Below are positions 12,201 through 23,117 of a stretch of DNA of 64,000 nt, one piece after another. Under the pieces are notes generated by a model. That model searched no databases. It worked only from the letters and a program-made list of their open reading frames with translations, and was not told the DNA's origin. This DNA comes from Climacium dendroides (taxonomy: Eukaryota; Streptophyta; Bryopsida; Hypnales; Climaciaceae), in contig OX467087.1 in assembly GCA_950106755.1 (NCBI GenBank), positions 10,482,047-10,546,046 of the forward strand, written 5' to 3'. The position numbers and the translations under genes are program-made. How positions within the stretch are numbered: position 1 is the first letter of the stretch; each line of letters opens with the position of its first letter.

Positions 12201-13580
12201 CTTTTCTTTGGAAGAACATGCAGTCACTGAAATTACGCCGCAGATGTTGGCTTTTTCTCGTTAGTGTACGGTAGTGGCTGAAGTAGGCAGCATTTTTCAC
12301 CATTCAAGAATTACTTTTGTCTCGCAAAAAATTGTAGATGTAACGAATGAACTTCCTGTGAGTCATGTTGAGAATAATTAGCCATCTAAAATTGGCGATC
12401 CTCTAAACTTGCCCGAATTTTATTGAACTATGCGCAGGTGGATGTCCACAGTTGGAGATATCCGACAATTTTACTGGAATGGTTAGGCCAGAATGCACTA
12501 CTTATGTATGTTTTAGTCGCGGAAGGAGTTTTCCCTGCTGCGCTACAAGGACTGTACTGGAAAAGCCCAGAAAATAACTTGGTAAAACCCGTTCATCACT
12601 AATTTTCAACCCCTCCCTACTTCCACTTCAGTTTATAGATCGAGTCACTCTCTGAGCAGTTTCGATTGAAATAGCCTGCTCTTATTAGTCCCAAACCTCT
12701 CCTGTAAATTGATGAGCAAGTGTTGTCTCCATTGTAGCGGAATCACAAAAGAATTAACTAATATTGGATAGCCATGCATGCTAGCGTAAAGTTATTAATA
12801 AAATCTTTCTATGAACCCTCAAAATAGCACCTGAAATACAATCACACTAGAAAAGACGTGGAGAGAATCGCGTATTGCACACTAAGATTTGTACTATGTA
12901 CATTTAAAAGTGTCCAATAAGCATCAATGGATGGTTCCTATTATTAGACTGCTTCAATTTATTGCGGGTCTTGTTGGTAATCAAAAGATTATTATAACGC
13001 ATCTTAGCATGTAATTTTTTGACACTATGAATGGACTGAATTTTCAAAGTGCTGACTGCGGGTGTATGCAAAACCTAAATCCTAAACCCTAGGCTCGCAT
13101 GTTCAGTATAAGAATCTGAAGGGATCGCTTCTGGGTAAGGTCCGCAATTAGTTGTCGTTACCTAAAATCTTGCATGGGTGGAGAAGCTACTTGACAATTG
13201 TAATGCAACCCACATGTATATTTTATTGCTACATTGACAAATCACTGCTAAAGGGCATATGTTCCTGCTAAGATAGGGTCTGAGTGAGGGTACGTTTGTG
13301 TGTTTTTGGGATGGATTGACAGGTTACCTGGATAGTGGAGCATGGGCCATGGCATAAGCAAGCCCTTGAACACCATCGAGTTTTGTCAAATTTCGCTAGC
13401 TGAGACTAAACAGGAGTTGCATTGTACTGTGGTGCACAGGTGGACCTCGTTGAGCTGGCATTTGAGAATCTCATTCAGTCCCGAAGATGGGCCAAGCTCG
13501 CTGATGTGCTCTGCGAAATCCTTTTCGCCTGTTTCATAGCAGGGTGCTTAAAATACAAGGGTCTCTTTTGGAAGCTGTAG
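6263..13580 (+). CDS. HGSNAT-like (DUF1624/YeiB-type) membrane acyltransferase homologue, 13 exons
   Basis: Exons: 6263-6433, 8091-8228, 8359-8443, 8878-8954, 9059-9171, 9656-9767, 10050-10166, 10895-10986, 11167-11233, 11363-11441, 12065-12156, 12438-12581, 13440-13580. All junctions are GT-AG, the phases agree, and the sum is 1428 bases or 475 residues. The first ATG of the frame is at 6263. Residues 44-55 (RLASLDVFRGLA) open the conserved core. NHSPWNG at 73-79 places His74 where human HGSNAT has its active-site His269. LADFVMPFFLFIVG (82-95) and several later hydrophobic stretches are membrane spans. A Cys-containing loop (VPCGVRGDTGPSC, 233-245, then C at 273) is typical of the plant forms. 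The end EILF...GLFWKL is the family C-terminus. In animals the enzyme moves acetyl from acetyl-CoA across the lysosomal membrane onto heparan sulfate. Plants lack heparan sulfate, so the substrate here is unknown. Confidence 0.93.
9202..9442. mobile_element. TTAA-bounded MITE in intron 5 of the HGSNAT-like gene
   Basis: The left end is TTAACCCTTTAATGAC and the right end is ATAAAGGGTTAA, giving an 11-base inverted terminus TTAACCCTTTA(A/T). The element is about 241 bp, non-coding, with a small internal palindrome GAAGCCCAAATTGGGCTTC close to the left end. It lies wholly inside the intron between exons 5 and 6, so the splice sites are untouched. Confidence 0.65.
9445..9501. repeat. Perfect 18-bp stem-loop in an intron
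   Basis: CAGTATAGGTGCCCTGAT at 9445-9462 is perfectly complementary to 9484-9501, with a 21-base loop. It directly follows the TTAA element at 9202-9442. It could be the end of a foldback element or an intronic hairpin RNA; the sequence alone does not decide. Confidence 0.75.
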
Positions 13581-13857
13581 GTTCTAGTGTTAATGAGATG
13601 TCAATCAATTCACGTTGATTTTTCCTTTGGAGTGTCTTAATCGATTCATGTTGTAAATAAAGAGTGCCTTATTCGTCAATTCTCGTGGCTACTTCAAGGA
13701 TTCCATTTAGTCAGTAGAAAAGGGATTTCTGTTGTCACTGCTCATTATGAAGGTCGGTCTCCACTTCCCGGATGAAGTTGTTTAACTACACTGTTTTGGT
13801 TAACTAAAATATTAAGACTGTTACTGGACACTAATTTTGCTCTAGACCCCGTGTGGC

Positions 13858-14827
13858 CTATCGAGAGTCCATTTCTGCGAAGTTGACAACGCTGTCAGGG
13901 ACATGTTGTGCGGTGTGGAGGGCCACGTCTTCACGGTTAGGCCAGGCCGGGGTCTTGGGCGAGTTGAACTTCTTGGGGTCCAACTTCAACATGTCCTGAT
14001 TGACCAGGTACGCGCATTCCTCCCTCAGAAGCTGCAACACCAGCTCCTCCGTCCCTACCCCCCATTTCATCCCATGCCTTTGCTGCGCTATTCTTGCCCC
14101 ATAGAACAGCTTGAACACCAGCTTGTCCAGGTGGTGTAGGTAGTCATCCCCAATGTGCACCTTTCAGTGAAAATCATTTGCAGCAATTTTAGCCAAATGA
14201 TCAGATGACAACAATCCTTGGCTAATTTCTCCCCTAAATGAATCACTCTGTAGGATTTGGTGACAATTAGCCAAAAGTGAAGGATTTACCTTTTAAAATG
14301 TCGAATTGGTTGAAAAGTACCAACTATAGTAAGCAGCTACAAATTTATTGATGAATCTAGAATGCTCTTACCAAAGGGTCTATCACAAATTAGAGGCTGT
14401 AGTATTTTGCTAATTTTGAAAGCACACAAAAACTACATCACTGGCACCTTCTTTTGCATTTTCAGCTCTTGCTCCGCAGCTGCAATGCAACGGATGAGGT
14501 AGCCACAAAAGGACTCGCCTGGCGTTCTGGAGACGTGTCCGTCCATCCATTCGGTGATTTTCATCTCTCGAAAGGCACGTCGGTCCTGGGGAGGGATGCC
14601 TTTGAGGCATGGGTGGTTGGTCCAGTCTGGAGGGCCGGCACAGGGCTCACCAGATTGTTGAGAGCACACCGGAATTGATGAAGCGCGGACATCGGTTTCC
14701 CGAACCCTGCTCCCAAACGGGGAGTGGGTCTGATTCTCGGTGGAACTCCATCGACAAGTGTTTTTGTCATCCTTGCATGGACTATCTTTGTCTCGCCAGG
14801 CTGAACTCATTTGCTTAGGTACAGTTC
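13858..14827 (-). CDS. Two conserved-looking exons of an unrecognised gene (5' part not found)
   Basis: Exon A is about 14827-14448 and exon B 14160-13858, with a stop at the end of B. The junction AAG|GTGCCA ... AAAG|GTGCAC joins in phase 0, and exon A has a TTCAG acceptor before it. The translated parts look like real protein: exon A carries PPQDRRAFREMKITEWMDGH and SRTPGESFCGYLIRC; exon B carries GDDYLHHLDKLVFKLFYGAR, EELVLQLLREECAYLVNQD and LDPKKFNSPKTPAWP. I do not recognise the family. No upstream exon was found on the - strand before the repeat at 15.0-15.2 kb, so this may be a gene with a distant 5' end or a 5'-truncated relic. It is convergent with the HGSNAT-like gene, 277 bases away. 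Confidence 0.55.
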
Positions 14828-16780
14828 CTGAACCTATTTATCCCAGACTTATCGTATCTATTGAGCGGGTTTAAAATGTCAGGCATATCAAGCTGAGGCA
14901 TAATATTCTTTAGAAATGGCATGGCACTTTTGAGAATAGTACCAATTAAGAGTTGTTTAAAGCAAAGTCATGCCAAATACGAGCAAATCAAGTGAAATTC
15001 ATCCTTGGAAGCTAGACCAGGGATTCATGGTTTTAGTATGACCAATTTGATTGATCATGTTGTGAAGACAGTTCAGTTGGAGTCAAATTTTATATGTCCA
15101 GAATCAATGAAGAACATTTCACTTGTTGGTCAAAGAATAAATAAAATTGGAGGAATGAAAGTTTCTAGATGACCTGTAAACTACTAAAAAAACATGAGGC
15201 CCGATTCGGACTAGGTCCTTCAGGGTAAAACCTCACTTACTCTCACCTATGAAGACAATGGCTTGTTGACTTGAAGAGCTGTCACTTCAATTTGATGTTG
15301 AACAAGGATTCTTTTTCATGTGTTACGGATTTATTTTTCTTGCGAATTCAGAGGGCGCTCAACAAGGGTTCTCGGGACTGTTATGAACATCAATAGTTAC
15401 ACAACAATATCAGATAAGGGCATTTGCATAATTGTCTATTACTTCATGCTGAGACCTTCACTTTGTAGAGATTGCAGAATTAGTGTGAAGCAATGTAATA
15501 CCCATATTTTTTTTGTGTTATTCAAGAGTATTCAATTGAGTGGGCTCTTATGATCAATTCCTGAATAAGTAAGAAACTAGAGGGTGGTCACTTGGAAAAG
15601 CAAAGGCGGACCAAGAAATACATGCTTTATTTTGTTTTGTTTTGGTGGGTGGGTGGGGGCCTATCAGGATAGTTGAACTGTTGGTGCAACGAGAATTTGG
15701 AACTTAGGTTTTCCCTTTCAGATGTTGTACCTCCTTCCTACCTCTTTCAACAACTACCGTGGTATGTTTCAACCTTCTATTCCATCGAGCTCATGACCTC
15801 TATTCTATTCCTGATTTCCTGCACAAATCCAAATTGATTAGTCACGTCGATTCTAACTCCTCGGTCATGTGCTCTATGCAACCTTTTTTTGTGTTTTTAT
15901 CATTCGTTCTGTTTATCCTACCTGCCAGAGGCTTCAACCTGAGCTTCTGTGGCTCCCCGACATTCCTCACGTGGTATTGAATTTATGTGACGTCGTAACG
16001 GTATGCCCTTTCCTTTTGGAAAAGCTGTGACCTTCCAGTTAAACAAGTATCTGGAATTTCAACTTCAGAAGTGTGGCAAAGTAGAGGGTTATATTTACGT
16101 CACGTAGAGGCATTTGTAACATATTTAGGAGTGTGATTTTTGGTAGATGCATAGAGACCTATGGATAGAAAAATCATGTAAGTTGGGATTCAAGTAAAAA
16201 AATTTATGCAATCTCAAAGTGCAAGGTTGATACTCCCTCTTAGAATAAATCCAAGGTTATCGAAAATTGGTAGTCTCAAATTAAGTTGGATGCTTTAATG
16301 GTTTGTGTCTTCCAAGCACATAACCGAGGGATGCATGGTCCGGGTTGAGCATGGTCCAGGTGATCTCAACGTAACAAACAAACAGCCTAACAATTTAACT
16401 TAATGGATGCATTTATTAATAATTAATGTTCTAGAAGCCTTGCCTACCCATTCTAGTCCATTCTGATCGATGGAACATCCCTTATAGTAGCCGACCCATT
16501 TCCAACCATCACCCCATTTCTAATCTCTATAGGTTGCTTTCTTTCCATGAAGTTGTGGAGTTCGAGGAGTAGTTGTGGCGCATTATGATTGGTTGCAACC
16601 CTATCAATATTGCAACCAATCCTTGGTTGCTCTTACAATCACCCTATGGTCAAAATCGAAAGGTCTACATCCCCATTACATGTCACAAAGAATCTTTCAC
16701 AAAAAAAATCTTTAATAATTATGTTTTGTATAATAGAATTTTGGAAAAACATACAATCCTTCCAAGCTCTTTTCCAATAA
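14828..16780. other. Non-coding stretch with one repeat copy
   Basis: About 15019-15230 is the copy of the repeat also found in the AAA+ ATPase intron. A GGTGGGTGGGTGGG run lies near 15643-15657. At about 16325-16395 is a single arm related to the inverted repeat of the element at 4688. No coding exon was recognised. A word near 16223 (TACTCCCTC) resembles a Stowaway terminus but no partner was found. Confidence 0.4.
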
Positions 16781-17274
16781 GGTAGATACACCCTAAATCG
16801 CCACTTTTTGCTATTGAGCCTATTTTCTATTATTAGATTGGTCAAATTTTCATATGTTCTTGTTGGCAAGTGAAAGGAGGTTCCAACACACTAGAGAACG
16901 TGGCATTTGGATACTGTATGCAAAAGTTATTAACCCTTTAGCGCTCTAACATCCATATTCTGGACGATGAACAGAGGGCTTGCAGGCGCTGTTTTGTCCA
17001 ACTAACTTCTCATTCATCCAATGTAACACTTGAATCTTGAAAAGACAACCTTCCTTAATGACCAATTTCATGAAATTGTGGTCAATGTTATTTCTGTACA
17101 AAGATATATGCAAAAATGTGCCAAAATTCAAAAAAGGATTGAGGCGTTAAGGAGTTAAGGAACAAAGTTTGATTCTAAAAATGTTTCTTTCACATAGGTA
17201 CTGACTGATTTGGAAGATGTACATATAGTATAGATGGCGGTTTAAGATCAGTGGCACATTTGGGTGTCCCTACC
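16781..17274 (+). mobile_element. GGTAGGTACAC-type element, interrupted by a TTAA MITE
   Basis: The left end is GGTAGATACACC and the right end is GGGTGTCCCTACC. It matches the reverse complement of 24999-25272 along its length: GCCACTTTTTGCTATTGAGC, CACTAGAGAACGTGGCATTT, then CTGATTTGGAAGATGTACAT. The only large difference is a 225-base insert (the element at 16930-17158). The flanking TTAA has decayed to ATAA and TTAC. It is non-coding. Confidence 0.85.
16930..17158. mobile_element. TTAA-bounded MITE (about 229 bp) with an empty site at 25.12 kb
   Basis: The left end is TTAACCCTTTAGCGCTC and the right end, reversed, is TTAACTCCTTAACGCCTC. The flanks read GCAAAAGTTA before and GGAACAAAGTTTG after. 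The related copy at 24999-25272, read in reverse, has GCAATAGTTATTAAGGAACA with a single TTAA and no insert. Insertion with duplication of exactly TTAA is therefore seen directly. A sister copy is at 41229-41456, about the same length. Confidence 0.92.
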
Positions 17275-17379
17275 TTACATGGGGAAAAATTCCGCACTCA
17301 AAAAACCTGCGCTCCACTCCAAATATGCCTCATTGCTTACGTGGTTGGTAATGGGTGCAGCTACCTTACCCAAACAGGA

Positions 17380-17850
17380 AGGAAAAGCGAATGATGAATG
17401 CACCCCAGCGGCAGGGGCCCAGGGCCCCATACCAGCTGGACGGCCGAGATGGAAGCAGATGTGCGGCGTGGGGCGGCGGAGATGGCCTGGGCCCCGCCTG
17501 CCTCCCTGCCCGGTGACGGGTCGGGTCTCCCTCGGGTCTCGCTCGGGTCTCGCTCGGGTCCGGTGTCCCGTGTCGATATAATTAGAAGGGTCCGGCCCAT
17601 CGAGTGTGCCGCAGCCGAACTGATCGTGATCTGATGGTGGCAGTGCCTTGACTTTCTCCTTCAATGCCCCCTTGGTGGCCTTGTGCATGGGGGCTAATTT
17701 AGTTAGGGCCTTGGGCCTTGGACCTTGGACTTTGGACCTTGGGCCTTAGCTCCGTCCGTCCGTCCGTCCTGAAGTTTAAGTCCGTCCGTCCTGTATTGGT
17801 TTGTAGGTCGAAGTGCGCTCCGAGCCTCTCTCCGTCCGTTCATCGTGAGG
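17380..17850. repeat. GC-rich island with simple tandem repeats
   Basis: Base composition jumps to GC-rich. About 17521-17560 holds three to four copies of CTCGGGTCTCG. About 17706-17748 alternates GGCCTTGGACCTTGGACTT units, and 17752-17792 holds CCGT runs. Open frames exist on both strands because of the high GC, but none shows a known motif. It could be an old promoter or a satellite-like remnant. Confidence 0.5.
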
Positions 17851-17998
17851 AGTTCGTGGGACATGAGGCCATTGGTTCAGTTGGGCCCGGCTTTCGTCGG
17901 TCTGGAGGGCCACTGGGCTGGGAATAGAAGAAAGTTCAGGGACAGGTTCGGTGGCTTTTTCCTTTGGGGTAAAATTAATGGGGGCACCAGAGCTGAAT

Positions 17999-18217
17999 TT
18001 AACCCTGAAAAGGGCCCGAAAGACCTTTGCGGCTATATAGTATATTATGAATACGATGGTATTTCGACCATAGATTGACCAAATACTGTTCGATAGAAAG
18101 TAAATGAATGATCACGGTAGTATGTATCACAATTCATATAATAAACCACAATTGAAGAGTTATGAGGATAAAATATGGGTCGTAGAGAGGGACCCCAAGG
18201 GCCTTTCAAGGGGTTAA
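17999..18217 (+). mobile_element. TTAA-bounded MITE, copy 1 of a 220-bp family
   Basis: The left end is TTAACCCTGAAAAGGGCCCG and the right end reversed is TTAACCCCTTGAAAGGCCCT. It aligns along its whole length with 43926-44148 (shared words: TATATTATGAATA, AACCACAATTGAAGAGTTAT, GTAGAGAGGGACC). Non-coding. Confidence 0.85.
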
Positions 18218-19199
18218 TAGACTTATCAACTTGTTGTGATAGGCATGTGGAATTAGGGCATCTCCACCGGGTTGCAAAATACTGGCCCAACAAGGAGTTG
18301 AGGGTGTGGTTGGAGCATTTCTTGCAGCCCCTCCAAATATCGTGGCCCCCTCCCTAATTTTTGGACAACAAGCAATCAATTTTAGTGTACTGTGTGTAAG
18401 CCTTTATGTTTTTTGCAAGTTTTGTGAATTGTGATGGGTTGGCAGTATATTTTAGTGAATTGTACTATTGGAGATACAAGTGTTCATCTTCTCTAGATTG
18501 GATAGATCTCAATTGAAGGAGCTTGGATATTTTGAGGGTTGCAAGAGATGTTCTTAGAGCATTACCACTTGTTTTACAAAATAGGGTGGTGATTTGGCTT
18601 GCAAAGTCATTGCCCATCCGTTTTGCAAGGCGGATGGAAATGAGTGTTCCACCCATAATTTACTAACAGGTTGAGCTCAAACTATATTTGCAACTAAATA
18701 TGGTTGAAATTGCTAGTCTAGTGGCCCAGTCAGTCCAACCCCCTTTTTAATAACCCTAGCTATTTAGAGATCATTGCACTTAAGAGAGAGATTTGGACCT
18801 TCGAGGCTGCATCGATGAAGATCGATGAAGATTTAAGCATTCTTTTTTTGTCGTTTTGTTATTCATCTCAACTATGAGCAGGCCAAGCTCCCACCTGCAA
18901 AACAACCCTCATTTGCAAGCTAATTCATGTTTGCCAACTGATTAGACAAGCAAGCCATCCACTATGCCAAGCAAATGGGTCAAGTTTATAGGCCGCTCTT
19001 AAGAAGTTATCTATTATGCCAGACAAGTGGGCATGTTTTTAGCCTTTTTTTTTCTTCCTTTCACTATTCCTTGGAGACTTAGCTAATTTTAATATCCTAT
19101 ACATGGAACTTCAAATTTATGTTCCCACTTCAATTTGTAGTGGCCTACAAGTTCACCACCTACACCATTCTATTGATGAAAATAGAATTTCTAGCTTGG
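18218..19199. other. Non-coding stretch with GAGCAT-type repeat fragments
   Basis: About 18590-18680 shares GGGTGGTGATTTGGCTTGCA with the hairpin region at 45.07 kb, and both continue into a TAACAGGT word. This marks a dispersed element whose ends could not be set. A GATCGATGAAGATCGATGAAG direct repeat lies at about 18813. No coding exon was recognised. Confidence 0.45.
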
Positions 19200-19768
19200 T
19201 ACTCCCTTCATCCTACAATGATTTTATTATTGGCCTTAATTTTTTGTCCCAAAATGATCTTGTTGTACTTTCTATTGTTGCAAATTGGTCAAATTTGGTT
19301 TTTATTTGCTATTTGGAACCAATAAAACAACTCCAAGTAGTAGTTCCTCCTCTATCCATGCAATCATCAATCAAAAGACAAATGAAATGACCAAAGGGGT
19401 TAGTCAACATTGTTCACTCATATTTTTTGCATCTCATTAAATATTGCCGGATTAAAGGGAATGAAGCTCTAGAAGGTGGAACAAAGGGTTATACGTGATC
19501 TTGGGTATATATTAAATGCCTACAAAATGACAACCTCACACTCAACAATTAATTGACTATTGGTGCTCCTTAAAAATGCCTCAAAAAAGCTACTTTTTAA
19601 TATTTCAAAACTACACTTTGAAAAGGGCTCTAAAACTCAAAGTTTCTAGAATGCTAGGAGTACACCAAACTCTACTTATACTGTGAGTTTGGTTCTTAAA
19701 ATGTTATTTTTAACCATAATCCGAAACATTTTATCCAACATGAAGATCATTTTGGGACGGAGGTAGTA
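19200..19768. mobile_element. Stowaway-like (Tc1/mariner-type) element
   Basis: The left end after a TA is CTCCCTTCATCCTACAATGA. The right end reversed, also after TA, is CTACCTCCGTCCCAAAATGA. This is the CTCCCTCCGTCCCA-type terminus with TA target that marks Stowaway MITEs. At 569 bp it is long for the class, so it may hold a nested insertion; a further TTTGTCCCAAAATGATCTT word lies inside at about 19244. A 95-codon open frame inside (19103-19390) has no known motif. Confidence 0.75.
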
Positions 19769-21516
19769 CTATGTAGGGATCTCTTGTTGTTCTTGCTTAT
19801 CCCACAACTCCCACCTCTACATCACCCAAAACAAGGGATTGAGGTGGTCTAGTGAATATGGTGGTTGTTTGGAATCCGTCATTTTTTGTAGTCTATTGGT
19901 AGAAGCTTGGTATAGAGACGAGACCTTCATCATCATAGGGATACAACAAACTAGAGAAACTACCATCATAATTGTGTCGTTTATTGGTGGAGATGCTTTT
20001 ATCAACTTTTGCCTCTATGGCTTTAAAGTGGCACTTAGTTGATTTCAAATGAGCAAAATAAAATGAAGAAGTACCATTTTTCATCCAATTTTTTTGAAAA
20101 AAAATCTTTGAATGGATTTATATCAAAATTTTCTCACTAAAGTGTTATTGGAGGGCGTCAAGGTTGGATTTGAACCACAAGTTCAAACCTTATTTTGAAC
20201 GAATATACACTCCATTTAGAAAGAGCAACATATATTAAGTAATATAGAATAAATAAGCCATTTACTACACATTTAAGAACCGCACAAACAAACATTGCTA
20301 ATTACCACACAATAACCACATGATTCAACTACCAATTCAATTGTGATGGGAACAATATTTTGTATCACCGCTCAATGCCCGTACACTACACGGTGAAGGG
20401 GTGCAAGGAAATTTGACTAGATTTCAAGTGCATTGTCTTTAAATTGTAATAAAATTTGTTGGAAGAAATCTTTTGGCATTTTGTTTTTGAAAGTGAATTT
20501 CAACATGACATCTAATAATCATGCCAAATTTCAAAACATGAAAGTCTTTATAGTTATGTGGAGAAGGATTTGAATTTTGTCTGTACGGTGATTGATAAGC
20601 TTATTATATAGGAAAGTTCAAAATTCCACCCGCAAGGCAAGATTTTCAAAATAATATGAACTTTCTAGCACATTACTTCCCACGTGTCGATTGGTTCTCA
20701 TCAAAACTAGAAAAAAATTAGTTTCCAAACATGTAGTTATAAAATCAACTCTATAATGCACACTATTGATTTTTCTATAAAAGAAGGTGCCTAGAAAAAC
20801 GAATCCTCAAAGAGTTTTCTTTAATGTATTACAACAACTTTACCTCATTGCAAAAATATAAATTTAAGCCCCCCCAAAACTATCTTTATTGAATTTGAAT
20901 TCAACTAATGAAATGAAGTTAAGTAAGTTTACTTTCTACTCAAATTTGAAAATGTATTGAAAGTATGTTATTTATAGAAATTTGAATTTTTGGCCTATAA
21001 CCATGGTACATTTATTCTATAATTATAAAATATTATCAAATTATTAACAAAAATTTCTAAAATGAATATTCATTCTACTTAATCTTGAAAAAAATATACT
21101 TGTGTTAAGAAATCTTTTACTAATTTTTTAAAATTAAATTATATTAAAATTTTATTTTATATAAGTGTGTTATTTGTACAATTGTACTACAACATATCTG
21201 ATTTTTTTAATTCTCTAATTCTTCAACTAGCTACAACAATTTTATAAGCATATAAAATATTTTGAGAGACATTATAGCCTCATTAAGACCAAAATACATG
21301 TCAGAAAAAAAAATGTGAAAAATGCCATAATCTAGGATAATGAAAAAAAAATTTAAATGAGTTTTTGAAATTGACATGTAAAAGTCTTTACTAAATTAGT
21401 ATGGGAATGTGTCGGGAAAAATTCAAAAACTTTGACTCCATATATTAAAAGACAAGAGCATTTGAAGTTCATGATTTTCTTGTTTTTTTAATCATGTCCA
21501 ATGTAGTAAAAAATAT
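19769..21516. other. AT-rich stretch without recognised genes
   Basis: No protein motif and no complete inverted-repeat element was delimited. Part of 21.3-21.5 kb (word GAATGTGTCGGGAAAAATTC followed by a GAGCATTTGAAG word) resembles the interior of the 940-bp TTAA elements. Some of this DNA is therefore probably decayed element sequence. Confidence 0.4.
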
Positions 21517-21863
21517 TTAACTCCCTTGGTGTGAGTTTTTTTGCACTAGTCGTACTTATTTTTTCTAATGATTGCATCTTATATCATAATATCATATTAC
21601 TTACATACTTGCATAAATTCAACATTAGAAGAGGAATTTTACACATATTGCCTAAACTTGTCCATCCTAACCAAAACAAGTTGAACAATATATCTTTAGA
21701 TTAAGGCACTTGATTGGAGAAAACACACACGTTTCCACAAAGAAGGTAAATATTCATCCCTTTTGTCAAAATTTCAAAAAGATTATTTCAAAAATGACTT
21801 TATAGGAACCTACTCAAACCTCCATTTGTTCATTGAAAGGGCACTTGGTCCTTATAGGGTTAA
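21517..21863 (-). mobile_element. TTAA-bounded element, copy 1 of a 350-bp family
   Basis: The left end is TTAACTCCCTTGGTGTGAG. The right end reversed is TTAACCCTATAAGGACCAAG. In reverse it aligns with 28210-28561: both have GGACCAA near the end, then words ATAGGAACC/AGGTTTCTAT and TTTTGACA(A/C)AAGG, and a T(A)CATACTTGC counterpart. The two copies are 347 and 352 bp, so they are about full length. Confidence 0.75.
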
Positions 21864-22678
21864 TGGAATTAGTTGAAAAGTATCAATTTTAAGAGTAGGG
21901 GATTTTAACTTGTCATATGTGTATATAGCCAATTCTACCATCATTCAATCTTCTCCTTTTCTTTTTCTTAAACATTATTAGAAAGAGAACATTGGATTGC
22001 ATTTCTAATAAAATGATTCGAATAACAAAAACCAAAACTTGTGTGCCTATAACATGTTTGCATTCATTCATTGTTTGAAATTTGAACAATTGCTTTGTAA
22101 GGTTAAAATAGATGGTCTCCATTCAACTAGCATGCTAAAATCAAAGGCCATGGATATTAAGGTGACTACTAATGAAAGCAACCCAGATAAGAAGGGCTTT
22201 GTGTTAAGTTTATTAGGCTTTTGGTTTAAAGTTTCCCTCCATGGATGGCCACTACCCAAAACTCAATGGTGTCTCTACATATACAAATAATTTAGTCTTT
22301 TGCCACTTTCTATTTTCATCTTTAAAATGGCCATGTAGATTAAAAAGAAGTAAAAAAAAAGTGAACATCAATTTGGGTCCCACAAAAGTGTGACAACATA
22401 ATTTAGAAATTGAGGAGACATGTTTGTTCCAGTTGATAATGTGGAGTCTTTTATTACTGTACCTTGCTTATTGACCCTCTAACACAATATTCTTGAATGG
22501 GAAGACAAAATGGTCTTCGATCTACAATAACATTGTAAGAAGAATATATTCATATTACAATGGCCTACATTAAAGTTCCATAATGCATGTAATGACGTCT
22601 TCTTTAGCTGAAAATTATTGTTACACTTTTCCCACAATGAAATCATTTTATATAGTTTGTCTCAAGCACTTGTGGCCT

Positions 22679-22745
22679 TGGTTCAATGGCTTTGGCCTTG
22701 GAACATTGGTGAAGTGGTCATGAGTTCAAATCATCGAGCATTAGC
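22679..22745 (+). ncRNA. Pol III-type A and B boxes: tRNA-derived SINE or tRNA relic
   Basis: TGGTTCAATGG at 22679-22689 fits an A box (TRGYNNANNGG), and GAGTTCAAATC at 22722-22732 fits a B box (GGTTCRANNCC) with two changes. The 32-base gap between them is normal for tRNA-derived SINE heads. A full cloverleaf does not fold. No second copy was seen in the window and no poly-A or poly-T tail could be set. Confidence 0.4.
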
Positions 22746-22809
22746 AAGGTGCTTATTACCATAATCCATCCAATTATGACAAAGGCATGTAAAAATTATC
22801 TCGACATAA

Positions 22810-23004
22810 TAGAGTTAATCGTAAAGTACGTGCAATGGAGGAATATGAGCCTGAGTTTGGAAAAAACACATGACCAAACTTCCTAGAGCACCTAAACTCT
22901 GGTCTAATTGACGTTTGGTGCCGTATTTGTTTTGTTCTATTCTTAATTGAACCTTCCTCTGAAACATGGTTTCAAACACAAAACAAACTTTACGATTAAC
23001 TCTA
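22810..23004. mobile_element. Short element with perfect 18-bp inverted ends
   Basis: TAGAGTTAATCGTAAAGT at the left is perfectly repeated in inverse at the right. The element is about 195 bp and non-coding. The TA at each end would fit a Tc1/mariner-type MITE. Confidence 0.75.
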
Positions 23005-23117
23005 ATATAGGGGACTTGAAATTTCTCGAGGGAAAGAACATGTCAATTCTTCATTATAGAATTCACCTCCTAACAATGGCATCAAGGATGGAATTCACCA
23101 TCTAAGTCCACGAGGCT

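Noticed and set aside
13075..13100. CCTAAATCCTAAACCCTAGG as interstitial telomere repeat
   Set aside because: Only two or three imperfect units; CCCTAA words are common in plant leaders and in the TTAA elements here.
20160..20200. TTGGATTTGAACCACAAG as a possible tRNA T-arm
   Set aside because: No acceptor stem or A box at a suitable distance on either strand.
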